Origin: Utricularia gibba
Lineage: Eukaryota; Streptophyta; Magnoliopsida; Lamiales; Lentibulariaceae
Direction of reading: 5' to 3'
DNA length: 64,000 nt
Assembly: GCA_002189035.1 (NCBI GenBank)
Contig: NEEC01000024.1
Span: forward strand, 558,001 to 622,000
The position numbers and the translations under genes were made by a program. Under the pieces are notes generated by a model. That model was not told where the DNA came from and searched no databases. It worked only from the letters and a program-made list of their open reading frames with translations. Positions 46,701 to 57,479 of the stretch are shown in pieces (the first letter of the stretch is position 1; each line of letters begins with the position of its first letter).

Positions 46701-47857
46701 TGATAACACGTATTTTTGAGTGATTAAGTACATGGAAATTATTCATATTGTGCTACAAAATAATCAAGTTTTACTGTCTAGCTCTATATTTTTGCAAATA
46801 CTACCATAGTTATGTTATTTTAGTCTTAATTTAGTCCCAACCTTCTAATAGTTTGCTTTGAGCAATGCAGCACAGGTCGTAACACAAATCCCAAGGAGCC
46901 GGATATGAACAGTGTAGTGGCAGAGGATGAGGCAGAAGTTTGAAAAGTAGTACACACAAAATCCAAGGAAGGAAAAAGTAGGATTTTGGACAAAAAAGGG
47001 GGACAAGATGGAGAGAGAAAATATCTCCCCCATTGGAGACACACGACACATTCTTTCTAGAGAAGGTTTATGGGGGGGAAGAAGGAGGAAGACGAACTAG
47101 GAACGAAGCTGATGTTTGAAGACCATTTTCTGTTTCCAAAGAATATTACTCTTAGCTAAGAGTAGCTAGCGACATTTTCTAGTTTTCTGTTGACGTTTTA
47201 AATTCCTTGCTTGTTTACTTTCAGCTATTCGACTGTGAGATTACAATGTGGATGATGTTTTCTTTTCTATTTTCATTTACCTTAAGCATGAGAGGCTAAG
47301 CATTTAGGGGTGCGTTGGGGTGAAAAGGGAGATTTGTGCTAGTCAATCTTTAGACCCAATCAGCAATAAGTCACACCACTTCCTTAACAAACCAGGATGG
47401 ATCCAGGAGGGGGAAGTAGTGAAACCCATATTAACAATCCTAATTAGAGGTAGACCAAAGATTAGGGGGAAAACAAGAGTCCAGGTAGACCTAGACCTTG
47501 TGTGTTAAGTGTTTAATTTATGATTTATGTGAGCGTGTTTAGTGATAAGCATACATCCCCTAGGAATCCCAAGGCATCACCCATTTCATCTTAGAAATAA
47601 CCAAGTTCCAAAGCTTGTTACTTTTCTTCACTATATTCCATTGTAGTTCTACCTTAGTCTTAGTTAAGACCAAATCTACCAACGTAACATTGATTGCATG
47701 CATTGACAATCACATGGCAAGCACCTACTCTTCGTGTTCAACCCTAATCATTATGCTCATAATTTTATTATGTTTGAATGTGTGTTAGGTTATAAATTTA
47801 TTTGATAGGGGAAAATTGCAATTTAATGACGTTGCAAATTTTTCATTTATCAACTTT
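46696..47857. mobile_element. Solo LTR in gypsy copy 2, target duplication ACTTT
   Basis: The LTR is 46701-47852 (1152 bp), starting TGATAACACG and ending TTTATCA, with TGATAA/TTATCA terminal symmetry. ACTTT flanks both sides perfectly. The uninterrupted order in copy 1 (8245-8290) confirms the insertion site. A diverged inverted relative is at 23401-24545. Confidence 0.9.
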
Positions 47858-49950
47858 GCATCCCACTCCTCATTGCCACAGCTTTGCATTCAGCAGGATT
47901 TTTTTATGGTTGACTTGGGAGTCTCGAAGTCTTGTGGGTTTAGCAACATTATACATTCGACTGTCCAAGATGCGGGTCGTTAGAACAAAATTTCTTGCTC
48001 CAGACGCTCATTCATTTCATTCACCTTTGTCTTTTGGTCTGAAATTTCTCCTTTCATTTGTTTGAGTTGCTCCATCACTTCCTTATTCATTCGTTCTTAC
48101 TTTTCAATGAATTGCCCTAGCATATCTCGTAAGAATGGGCGTTGGGGCTGCTGCTGGTTCTGATTCTGGTTCTGCCAAGTGTTGCCCCGATTTCCTCAGT
48201 TGTTCCCTTGGGCATGCATAGAAGCTCCTTGTGCAAGTTTTCCCTGAAAATTCACAAAGTTGACATTCGTAGCTTCCTCTTCTACCTCACTCTCTGTCTT
48301 CTCTAAGGTTGCTTGAACTTGAGCAATGACAAGCTGGAGTTTGCTGATTTTATCGTCTAATTTTTGCAATGTGTCAGAAATCTCTGAGACGGTTGTGTCA
48401 CGTGTGTTGTCCCGAACTCCAGTTTTCGAATGCCTTGCTAGTTGAGACCATCGTGCCTTTCGTTTTGCAAACTTATCAATTAGTTTCCAGGCTCTCCTAG
48501 GACATACCTAATCCAGGGGTCCAACACCCGCATTAAGTAGTCCCTTTGCTTGCGCAGTCAGCCCATCATGAAAGCACATGATCATAGCAGTGGGGCTGAG
48601 TCCATGCTTATCTGTGACACGTGTAATTTCCTTAAATCTCTCCCAAGCTACTGCTATTCCTTCTCCTTCATCCTGTGAAAAATTGGTGATCTCAAACTTG
48701 GTGTTAGAGTACTTTGTGGGTTCAAACTATTTCTCCAAAATTGCATCCTCCAACTCTTCCCAAGTGTAAATAGAGTTGGGTGTCAAAGAGTCTAACCATC
48801 TCCTTGCTGATCCTCATAATAAAAATTTAAATAAACGTAACCTAATCGCGTCGTCGGAGACTCCTCGTTCCACCACCATGTCACAATACCTGAGAAAAAT
48901 TGCAATGTGTTCTTCGAGAATCTCACCGGGTTCTCCACGAAATGGGCTTTGTTGCACCATGGTGATCAACGAAGGTTGGAGTTGGAATCTCCACACGTTG
49001 ATAGCTAGTGCAGCAATTGGACCAGGCTTCCTTGTGTGTTGAAAATTATCACCTAAAGGGACTTCATCCCAAGGATCAGCAGCAAATCTGTTAGCATTCT
49101 GCTCCCTGCGCACGTACCTGTCTCTTCCTGTGCGATGTTTTCTCGCTTGTGCAGGTGGTTCCCTGCATACTGGTTCTGTTCCTTCCTCTTCGCTAGATGC
49201 TTCTTCCGCATGCACATTCCTCCTGGGCATTTGCCTCTATCTTCCATGATTCTCTCTTTCAGGATTTCCTATGAATTCATACCTCTCCTCGTGATGAGGA
49301 TTTCGGTTGTCATGTCAGTTTGCTCCATTGTATCCCCAACGATCTTCTCCTTCCCACCTTGGAGGAGAGTTCACCCCTCGCCTTTGCGTTCATGGGTTGT
49401 TGTTCCGCTCATCATGATGTTGAGGTTCAAAAGCCCTGTTTTCTTGCCATCTTTGCGCAAACGTTGATTGCAATTTGTTCTCATTTGCTCCTACATGCCT
49501 GGGCCTTCCTGGACCATGTTCCAGCGCCCTATTGGTTCGTCCTAGGTCTCATAATGCATCTGTGGGCCCTTCTTGGTGAGGTTCCACACCTCGATTCGAT
49601 CCCAATCTTGCTGCTGTTCGTTCTCGTGTAAACTCTTGATCAGATCCGTTGCTACGCCTTCGATATGACCCTTTACGATTAGTAGAAGATTTTCCTATTC
49701 CTATTCTATCATTTGTTAGGAAGGCTTATCCAGTTGCCTTGTTTGGCTGGTGTCTTGGTGTCCGTTCCCGTTCGCTATTTGGTTCGGACATCACCAAATA
49801 GTCCTCCTCACGTCTAGAGTGCCTTCTAGACATGGTTTCCCTGTGTTGCGCTTGCGCTTGAAAATTTTCCAACCAAATTCTCTGACAGGTCCGATCTATT
49901 TCCAGGTCCAACGGATACAGCTCAGTTGAAGCCATGTGCCTGCGCATGCA
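47858..49950 (-). pseudogene. Gypsy gag (copy 2)
   Basis: N-terminal piece 49947-49726 (MRRHMASTELYPLDLEIDRT), then 49230-48814 with MVQQSPFRGEPGEILEEHIA and GVSDDAIRLRLFKFLL, then a further degraded C-terminal part down to 47858, where the solo LTR separates it from the protease. Stops and shifts are in different places from copy 1, so the two copies decayed independently. Confidence 0.78.
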
Positions 49951-50057
49951 ACACTAATTAAAAGCAACAGCTTACGCAAGTGCGCTAAGCAGAATGTCTC
50001 AAAAATAAGAGAAAGATAAGAAATGAAATCAGATAAGAAATTCCGAAGGAATACAAT

Positions 50058-50075
50058 TCCCTGACAATGGTGCCA
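50058..50075 (-). other. Degraded tRNA-Asp-type primer site (copy 2)
   Basis: TCCCTGACAATGGTGCCA matches 14 of 18 bases of the tRNA-Asp-type site. All four differences are C to T or G to A. Confidence 0.65.
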
Positions 50076-50081
50076 AAAACT

Positions 50082-50814
50082 TGATGGTGAATCTGAGTGT
50101 GCATAGAAACCGTCGAAGAAATAAAATAAGATCGTATCATTAGGGAATTGTCATTGGAATTTTCTTTTCAAACAAAGACTCAAAAAGACTAAAAACAATA
50201 AGAAAAGAGACCTTGGATCTAAGATCTACCTTGCGCAAGCTTTGGGGGTGCTATTCTAAAATAGTGCTACTCGGTGACCGTTATAGCACCATCCCTTGTT
50301 TTGTGGGATTATGGAGTCAACCACGCCACCAAAGTCATTTCACCTCTTGTGATAACCCATGTTTTCCCCACACCCAAATCTAACCCCTACACCTCTCACC
50401 TCGCAGACAGATTAGACAGAATATGCCTTACAAATAATGTCCGATTGGGCCCTTCTCCTTCGGTGCATGAGGCCAATCTTTAATTCTCCCACACTCCCTA
50501 AGGGTTATATGGTACTAAGAATCATGTTGGTAAAGAAAACGTTGCGAAAAATAGAATCAAATCTCAAATGAAATCTCAAAAAACATAGTAAGACCAAGTC
50601 TTTTCCTTCATTAAGGTCAACTCGAAAATCCTCCAAATTATTCCAAAATTGTCCTTTAAAATCACAAAAACATCTTCCCTCCAAAAAGATCAAAGTAGTA
50701 TGAAAGATATAAAATTCTTCTAAAAACATAGGGAAAATGAGATAAAAAGAATGCAAAACCTATCTGAGTGAGTCCTAAAAGGCACAAATATAAGTGACAC
50801 AAAATCACTTATCA
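50082..50814 (-). repeat. 5' LTR of gypsy copy 2, internally deleted
   Basis: In minus orientation TGATAAGTGATTTTGTGTC (from 50814) to the end at 50082. It is 733 bp against 1189 bp in copy 1; the missing part falls near 50590. The left neighbour is the primer site and the right neighbour is the F3H-like fragment. Confidence 0.78.
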
Positions 50815-50830
50815 ACTTACCAGAATCAGT

Positions 50831-51048
50831 AGAGATGGGCAGAGATGGGAAAGAGGTTTCCCAGAAGGTGGTGGACGTGTGCAAGAAGTAGGGGTTGTTC
50901 TAGGTCGAAGATGATGGGGTTCATTTGAAGTTGATGTGCTGTTACACTTCCCATGAGTGGGAAGAAGGGTGGATTCATCGTCTCTAGTCACCTCAAGGTA
51001 CTCGAACTGTTCAATAGGAATGAACATTCAAGATTATTTTTTAACAAT
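50831..51048 (+). pseudogene. F3H: Flavanone 3-hydroxylase-like fragment, upstream part
   Basis: Readings GKEVSQKVVDVCKK, GLF, DDGVHLKL and then MSGKKGGFIVSSHL follow the order of plant F3H, a 2-oxoglutarate/Fe(II) dioxygenase of flavonoid synthesis in the cytosol. GKKGGFIVSSHL is highly typical of F3H. Stops (for example where Trp is expected after CKK), a deletion of about 18 codons and frame changes are present. It is cut at 51048 by a copia element; the downstream part continues at 54180. The gypsy LTR directly upstream removed or displaced the N-terminus. Confidence 0.72.
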
Positions 51049-51383
51049 TGTTAGGGTTTCTAGCAATTCCATTGGAATACTAATCATGTATAACCATTTG
51101 AATGTTATAAATGAGACTTTTGGGTGACCTTAACATTCATTGAGAGGTTTAAATCCTTTAGGTACTCAAAGAGTTGTGACTCTTTGAATGCAGGAGATGG
51201 TTTCTTCTCTTCCTATAAATGTTTCATTTCTCCTGATTTCAACGTGTGAGTTGAAGAGCGTGTTGAACCCTGGGAGATTACTTGATTGTTCTAGAAATAA
51301 TCTCTTAAGGGCAGTGTGATCTACACACACCTCAAGTTTTCTTTCGTCTTCATCTTACTTGCAGCAGGAACTCCGACCCAACA
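51049..51383 (+). repeat. 5' LTR of the young copia derivative
   Basis: TGTTAGGGTTTCTAGC to CCGACCCAACA. A TATA-like TTCCTATAAATG lies near 51215. Confidence 0.88.
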
Positions 51384-51396
51384 ATCTTAAGAGATT

Positions 51397-52404
51397 ATGG
51401 CCAACATTGCAAGGAATGAAAACCAAAGCAACAATGTGGAGAGCAATGCTGAAGATGATCTCAATGAGTTCTTGAGTGAACATATATCCACCTATCCATC
51501 ATACTTTGTTCCTCATATGATTGAACCACCAGTAGCGATGATAAGATATCCTAATACTTCTAGAATTGAAGAGTTCAATGGAACCAACTACAAAAGGTGG
51601 AAGGAACGGGTCTACACCCTACTCGACATGCATGGAGTGAGTTGGGTTTTGACAACCCCACTCATAGAGGACACGAATTATGTTTTGTGGGATCAAGAAA
51701 ACAAAATATGTCGAAACACCATTCTTTCCACTCTTACTAACTCTCTCTTTGACATCTATGTAAGCTCCACAAATTCAAAGAAGATATGGGACTCAATGAT
51801 GGAAAAGTACACTGCAGAAGATGTGGTAAAACAAAAGTTTGTTTGTTCCAAATTCTATCAATGGGAAATGGTGGAGGACAAGGACGTTCATGAACAAGTG
51901 AATGAGTATCTTCAGCTGCTGGAGGGCTTGAATGGGGAAAACATCAAACTACCTAATGAGTTTCTAGCCGAAATACTCATTGAAAAACTACCTCCATCAT
52001 GGAATGACTACAAGCTGCAACTCAAACACAAGAATAAGAAGATGGATCTCTCTGAAGTAATGAAGCACATGATCATTGAGAATAAGCATAGAAATCAGAT
52101 ACGCATCTTGGGGAAGGAGCTTGAAACTAAAGCAAACTTTGTGGAGGATAAAGGTAAAAATTATAAATTTATCAAGAAAAATGCCTCTCCTTTCAAAGGT
52201 GAGAAATCCCTTGATGTGAAATCTTTCAATATCAAGAAGAAGAAGGGCCACTGCTTTGTCTGTGGACAACCGAGGCATTATGCTGCTCAATGCCGAATGA
52301 GGGCAACTCTTGAGCATAATAAAAAACCTTCTACTAATAACAAGGAAAAATCAAAAAGCTTTAATTATGTTAATTTTTGGTACTTGTCTAGATGTTATAT
52401 GTAA
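51397..52404 (+). CDS. Copia Gag, 335 aa, intact
   Basis: It starts 13 bases after the LTR (MANIARNENQSNNVESNAED). Residues about 60-230 form the UBN2/Retrotran_gag_2 domain: EEFNGTNYKRWKERVYTLL, DTNYVLWDQENKICRN, EILIEKLPPSWNDYK. A zinc knuckle CFVCGQPRHYAAQC has Cys286, Cys289, His294 and Cys299. The last 15 residues (ending YLSRCYM) are read from RT sequence in a shifted frame, a by-product of the internal deletion. The frame is open throughout, so translation is possible if transcribed. The role is RNA packaging in virus-like particles. Confidence 0.85.
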   Translation: MANIARNENQSNNVESNAEDDLNEFLSEHISTYPSYFVPHMIEPPVAMIRYPNTSRIEEFNGTNYKRWKERVYTLLDMHGVSWVLTTPLIEDTNYVLWDQENKICRNTILSTLTNSLFDIYVSSTNSKKIWDSMMEKYTAEDVVKQKFVCSKFYQWEMVEDKDVHEQVNEYLQLLEGLNGENIKLPNEFLAEILIEKLPPSWNDYKLQLKHKNKKMDLSEVMKHMIIENKHRNQIRILGKELETKANFVEDKGKNYKFIKKNASPFKGEKSLDVKSFNIKKKKGHCFVCGQPRHYAAQCRMRATLEHNKKPSTNNKEKSKSFNYVNFWYLSRCYM

Positions 52405-53342
52405 AATCAAAAGTTTTCTGTCAAATACATTTGATATGAAAGATTTGGGAGAAGCTCAAGTGATTCTTGGCATGAAGATTGTGAAATATAATAATGGCAT
52501 CATGCTGGCACAAAAGCATTACGCAGAGAGAATCTTACAAAGATTTGGTTATTCTAATTTAAAACTGGCAAATACCCCATATGATTCCAGTGTGAATCTT
52601 GTAAAGAATCGAGAAGAGCCTATGTCTCAAACCACTTATGCACAAATAGTTGGGAGTTTGTTGCATTTAGGAAACTATACCAGGCCAGACTTGGCATATG
52701 CGGTTTCTAGACTTGGAAGATATACTAAAAATCCAAGTGAGGTTCATTGGAGAGCTTTGGTGAGACTTTTAAGTTACATCAAAGGAACAATGGATTATGG
52801 AAAATTCTATACAGGTTTTCCAGCAATTTTAGAGGGCTTCACTGATGCAAACCGGAACTCTAGTTCAAATGGCACAAAATGCATCAGTGGATATGTGTTT
52901 ACAATGGGAGGGGGTGCTGTGGCTTGGAGGTCAACCAAGCAAAACCCTAGTGGCTCGTTTGACAATGGAGTCAGAATTTATTGCTATGAAGCTTGCATGT
53001 GTAGAAGCCGAATGGCTCAGGACTCTTTTAATATAGGTAAATATTGAACAGAGATTGATCACCTCTATGTCAGTACATTGCGGCAACCAAGTGGCAATAG
53101 CAAATGCAAAGAATAAAACCTATAATGGTAAAAGCAAGCATATTCGCTTGAGACATAATGTTATCAAGCAATTGCTCAAAAATAGAGTGGTTTCCATTGA
53201 TTTTGTGAGGTTAGAGGTGAACTTGACTGACCCTTTGACAAAGTCGTTAGGGAGGCAAAAGATTGAGAAAACAATAAGGGATATGGGTTCATTACCATTA
53301 GATCATCAGTGTATACAAATACCCCATCTATGTGATTGGTAA
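52390..53342 (+). pseudogene. Copia RT C-terminus and RNase H
   Basis: It runs from the deletion junction: FDMKDLGEAQVILGMKI, HYAERILQRFGYSN, MSQTTYAQIVGSLLHLGNY, TRPDLAYAVSRLGRYT, then RNase H GFTDANRNS and SGYVFTMGGGAVAWRSTKQ. A frameshift follows, and the other frame continues TMESEFIAMKLACVEAEWL and KSKHIRLRHNVIKQLL to TDPLTKSL. The catalytic RT box is absent because of the deletion. Confidence 0.85.
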
Positions 53343-53844
53343 CACCATGAAGTAGATTCATATGGGTAACAACGAAGTATACATTAATACTAGAGCATTT
53401 CCCTAATTAGCTCAAATCCATGTTGCAAGAGATGCTCATCAATATTGGAAGGGTGAGTCTTACTCTTAATGGACGAAAAATCATGCTGAAGTTGATTATC
53501 TGTCCACCTATGTGAAAGTGAAGTTGGGCCGCTTCTATGGAATCATGGTAAAAATTCCTAAAGCTTTTATTAATTAAGACAGGGCTGCGCATGGCTACAG
53601 AGGCGCACAACAGCGTTGAGAAATGAAGTTGCGGACTAGATTGTGATGTGTTGAATATTGTAATATAACGTGAGTCCCAGTTCATAGAAATTCTTATTTC
53701 ACCTTGTCTCTAGTGTTACATGTTCCACGTGTCTAAAGTCTTGGTTCATAGTTTGAAAAAAAAAAAAAACACCATGACTCATGCAATCTGGTCTACGTTG
53801 AATGAAGAAAGAAAACCCTGATGAGTATTCCGATGTGTGGGGAT

Positions 53845-54179
53845 TGTTAGGGTTTCAAGCAATTCCATTGGAATACCAATCATGTATAACCATTTGAATG
53901 TTATAAATGAGACTTTTGGGTGACCTTAACATTCATTGAGAGGTTTAAAACCTTTAGGTACTCAAAGAGTTGTGACTCTTTGAGTGTAGGAGATGGTTTC
54001 TTCTCTTCCTATAAATGTTTCATTTCTCCTGATTCCAACGTGTGAGTTGAACAACGTGTTGAACCCTTGGAGATTACTTGATTATTCTTGAAATAATCTC
54101 TTAAGGGCAGTGTGATCTACACACGCCTCAAGTTTTCTTTCGTCTTCATCTTACTTGCAGAAGGAACTCCAACCCAACA
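53845..54179 (+). repeat. 3' LTR of the young copia derivative
   Basis: TGTTAGGGTTTCAAGC to CCAACCCAACA. A purine-rich GTGTGGGGA precedes it. Confidence 0.88.
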
Positions 54180-54540
54180 ACGGTGTCCATATATGAAGAG
54201 TTGCTAGATATTTCAAAGGAGTAGTGGGTGGCGATGTAGAAGTAAAACGAATAGATCATGGGGCATGCCATGAAAGTGTTTAAGGTTTCATCCAAGGCTA
54301 TGGGTTTGCCCCGAGATTTCATAACCGAAGCCTGCATTGAAATAAATTACAAGGTGGTGGTCAACTTACACCCTAAATGCCCTAAATCTATTGTTGACCT
54401 CAAATGCCACATGGATCCCAAAACAATCACCCTTCTTCTCCAAGACATCGACATTGTCCACTATCAAGACGTATCAAGGAGAATGATATGTCTAAAAAGA
54501 TCGGATGAACTCTCAAACTTATCCATGTAATAGCATAATG
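54180..54540 (+). pseudogene. F3H: Flavanone 3-hydroxylase-like fragment, downstream part
   Basis: After the copia insertion the fragment resumes with degraded text and then one frame: MGHAMKVFKVSSKAMGLPRD, FITEACIEINYKVVVN, LHPKCPKS and CHMDPKTITLLLQD. The H-x-D iron-binding pair of the family is in HMDP; the second His, the Arg of the R-x-S motif and the C-terminus are absent. LHPKCP and TITLLLQD are strong F3H-type signatures. The gene is dead: both halves together lack the N- and C-termini. Confidence 0.8.
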
Positions 54541-55010
54541 GAAAACAAGGAGCTTCAATGAAGAATTTTTTGATCAAAGGAAAATTTATTTTACAAAGAG
54601 TGCTAAAACTAACCGCTAACAAAAGGCTCTTTATAGACAAAGCAAGTAACAAAATGAACACAAAAACAGGAAACTAGTGCACTATGTGGGAGTTTTCATC
54701 CACTTAACAAAACTCCAAAAAATTAAACCACATCATTGCTCCTCCTTCTAAAGTAAATTGAAATGCCCTCAAACAAATTGCTTCTTCCATTACTCCAGCA
54801 CTTTAAAATGATGTGCAAACTTTTGTAATATTGTCCAAGTACTCGTGTAGTTTTTCTCCAATCTTGCCATAAAAGTTTAGCAAAAAATTGATCATGGCCG
54901 GTTTAAGTTCACTTTCTGCATCATTTGGAAAACTGATACATTATCCCTTGTAAGAATGATCAGCATCATCTAATTCGTTCAATGTCTTCTCCTGTTCAGC
55001 CATTTTAAGA
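54541..55010 (-). pseudogene. Ty3/gypsy gag remnant
   Basis: Minus-strand text such as SELKPAMINFLLNFYGKIGE, HEYLDNITKVCTSF and EEAICLRAFQFTLEGAM resembles plant gypsy gag. Stops interrupt it. It directly abuts the F3H-like fragment, so it probably marks the event that removed the F3H 3' end. Confidence 0.55.
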
Positions 55011-55404
55011 TTTGGGTGGTTACGATAAGGATTTTCCTCAACTTGAGCGCTTCCGTTGATTTTTTGTGGTTCCCTCATATAGCCCTCTTGACGTCAAAAT
55101 TGAAATCGAAATTTCCTGCACTAAAGGAACAAAAATGTATCAACTAATAATACAAAACAGTTGACGATGCCAATTTGACCTTCTTATCCTTAAGATGGGT
55201 TTCAAGCCTCTATACTCATTCAACTTTGATAGTAAGAAAATACTTGACCTTCTTAACAATGTCTTTCATCATCCAACCTCATCAAATGGTTAGTTATACA
55301 TCAAATGTGTTCTTTCTCCCTCTCCTAGGGTCTGGTCGCATTCCTCCTCCTTGTCTTCTCAATAAAAGAATATCTTCACTTCTTTTTTTCCATTTTTCAA
55401 AGTT
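55011..55404. other. Unassigned stretch
   Basis: No recognised coding or repeat signal. It is probably more of the gag-side element on the minus strand. Confidence 0.3.
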
Positions 55405-56864
55405 AATACTGTTGGGTTTCTCGTAGACATCATATGTCTCAAAAGCAGCGGAATTTTAAAATTTTTGAGAAACCCCCAACACAGATCTTGGAATATGGTA
55501 TAAATTAGACAAAGGGATTCTGAAATATCTTTCAGATGACTCCGTTGTTCACCAACCGCCATTAGCAGACGGCCTCCATGGTATCCACATGTGGAGCACT
55601 CCGTCGATAACCTTCTCAAGGCTCTTGAATGCTGATCGAATTTCTCAGGTGCTAGTTGAGAAAAACGCCTCCTTGTAGATTAGTCTCAGAGAGCACGAAG
55701 ACCTTGGAGCACATCTCAAGATCTGAATCTTTTTTATAGATATTTTTTGACATATCAAATCATATCTATATGAGATCTTTTATTTTGAGTTTAATCAATA
55801 TTAATCTCAAAATAATTCTCTATTTAATATATCCACTTTACCAATTACATCTCATGTAATTGTGTCATTCTATTTTATATCGATGAGTGACTCCACTATT
55901 GTGCGTGACCCTATAGGCTTCATCAATCAAGGCCGTAATAATGGATTTATTAATTAACTCTTAATTAATCAAATCCATCATTATCGATCATGAGTGATGT
56001 CTAGCAACATATCATGATCCCCAAGATTAAAGAATAATCAGGTGAATTGATTGAACCTTTCCATAACCAGCCACCTTCCAATGAACAACTTTCATCATAC
56101 TTATATCTCATTCGGTACTAGAACATGGGTGTGTGTCTTTCTGATGTATCGAACTTATAATTGCATTCAAGCACTAACATTCAATGACCTACTCAAACAA
56201 TTCGAGTGTCATTACCCTGGGCCTAGGACTTACTGTTAGGTTTTGATGCAATTACTTGAGATATGATCTCATTGCTAACATGAGTGATGAATCCTTTATT
56301 GATCAATCAACTATCTCCAACCTTAAGGAGTCACATCCCTACTCATCCATACTAGGCAAGCCATGGTTAGGCTCCCATTGACAATGAGCGAAAATGTGAG
56401 CTTAAGATCAAGATAACTTTGTTGACCTCAAGTCTAAGCTTATTTGCACGGCTATCGTATTCGAGATCTTGCTACTGACACTTGGTTAGCATCCCATAGT
56501 AGCATTTCAAAGATGAGTCATCCAGTGAATCGATTCTCTAATCAACACCCACACATAGGTTCTAGTAATCTCATTACATCAATTGTGAGAACCATTGCCT
56601 AAACTGTTTAGGGAACTCAATGTGTGCCAGCTTATCCGTATTTGTGATATCCTCATTTCACAAATACTCTAGCCAGGGAGATTTAACTTGATCATGAGTG
56701 CTTGAAGAATCTCACATTATGATCTCATCATAATTTCTATAGCACATGGATCAAATAGAGGATTTTATCAATGATATAAATTTGATTCAAATTCAAAGTA
56801 AATATCAAAAGATAAGATTTTCCAATGAGTTGATTGTCTCTAGAACACATATACTAACAAGTAC
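55405..56864. mobile_element. Solo LTR, inverted relative of 30381-31881
   Basis: The LTR is 55410-56859 (1450 bp), TGTTGGGTTTCTCGTAGAC to CACATATACTAACA. Flanks AATAC and AGTAC match at 4 of 5 bases. It is colinear with the inverse of 30381-31881 along its whole length. Confidence 0.85.
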
Positions 56865-57239
56865 AATATTCCTAACATCCATATTGTTCTTGGGCTGAAA
56901 CTACGGACGGTAGAATAGTGCATTATGTCTCATCTTTTAATGCTGCCCATTCTTCTAAATCTCTATATGTACGAAATTCATGTCTCCTCCCTGATTTTAG
57001 AACTTTGCTGCTGGACTAGAAAAAAGATTAATAAAATGGAATAGGTTAAATCAAAAAATTTAACCTATTAACACACAAAATCACATTATGTCCTAAATTT
57101 TGGTAAAATACTAAAAACTATAAGATAAATACTTAAAACATGATTCAAAAGCATAATTTTCTTATTCTAAAAATAGGAAAATTTGTGTGTTATCATTATT
57201 GTAGTAGATTTGGTTCTAAACACTACTGCTAGATAGTTT
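56865..57239. other. Unassigned stretch
   Basis: Mixed sequence without a supported gene. A minus-strand reading ending YRDLEEWAALKDET near 56930 is gene-like but too short to name. Confidence 0.3.
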
Positions 57240-57479
57240 ACTTTAGTTTGTTTGTTTTCCCTAGAGTGTACTTAAGTCATTACATTGCATTGTTTTATGT
57301 ACTATCTTTTTCTTATCAATAAAAACAACAAACTTTCCATGTTTCTTTCATCACTACACAAAAGCGAAGAGCCTCAGAGTTATTCTCCTACCTACATTTT
57401 CAATCTCCTTTGTCTCAATTTGAATCATATCTCCAAGCCATGAGGCTTTGCATGATTGTGAGCATGTAGATGCAACTTG

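Larger units (their letters stand above)
44836..50814 (-). mobile_element. Ty3/gypsy retrotransposon, Athila/Tat-like (copy 2)
   Basis: Same family as copy 1. Order right to left: LTR 50082-50814, degraded primer site, gag, protease, RT, then an abrupt end inside RNase H at about 44836. It carries a solo LTR (46701-47852), an internal deletion of about 300 bp in the protease linker near 46030, and an LTR shortened to 733 bp. The partial LTR at 43614-44070 is likely its 3' end. Confidence 0.82.
51049..54179 (+). mobile_element. Young Ty1/copia derivative with 335-bp LTRs
   Basis: LTRs 51049-51383 and 53845-54179 are both 335 bp, start TGTTAGGG and end CCCAACA, and differ by about 14 bases (4%) by eye. 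The flanks ACAAT and ACGGT match at 3 of 5 bases. Gag is intact, but protease, integrase and most of RT are deleted: gag joins directly to the end of RT and RNase H near 52375. No primer site of the usual TGGTATCAGAGC type follows the 5' LTR. It is non-autonomous. Confidence 0.88.

Noticed and set aside
46826-47051. Three overlapping minus-strand ORFs near 46.8-47.05 kb
   Set aside because: They are low-complexity hydrophobic readings inside a solo LTR, with no protein homology.
43609-50819. 5-bp target duplication around gypsy copy 2
   Set aside because: The flanks TATAT and ACTTA do not match, in keeping with later rearrangement.
54146-54337. Minus-strand 63-codon ORF
   Set aside because: It runs across the copia LTR edge and opposite the F3H-like frame, so it cannot be a gene.
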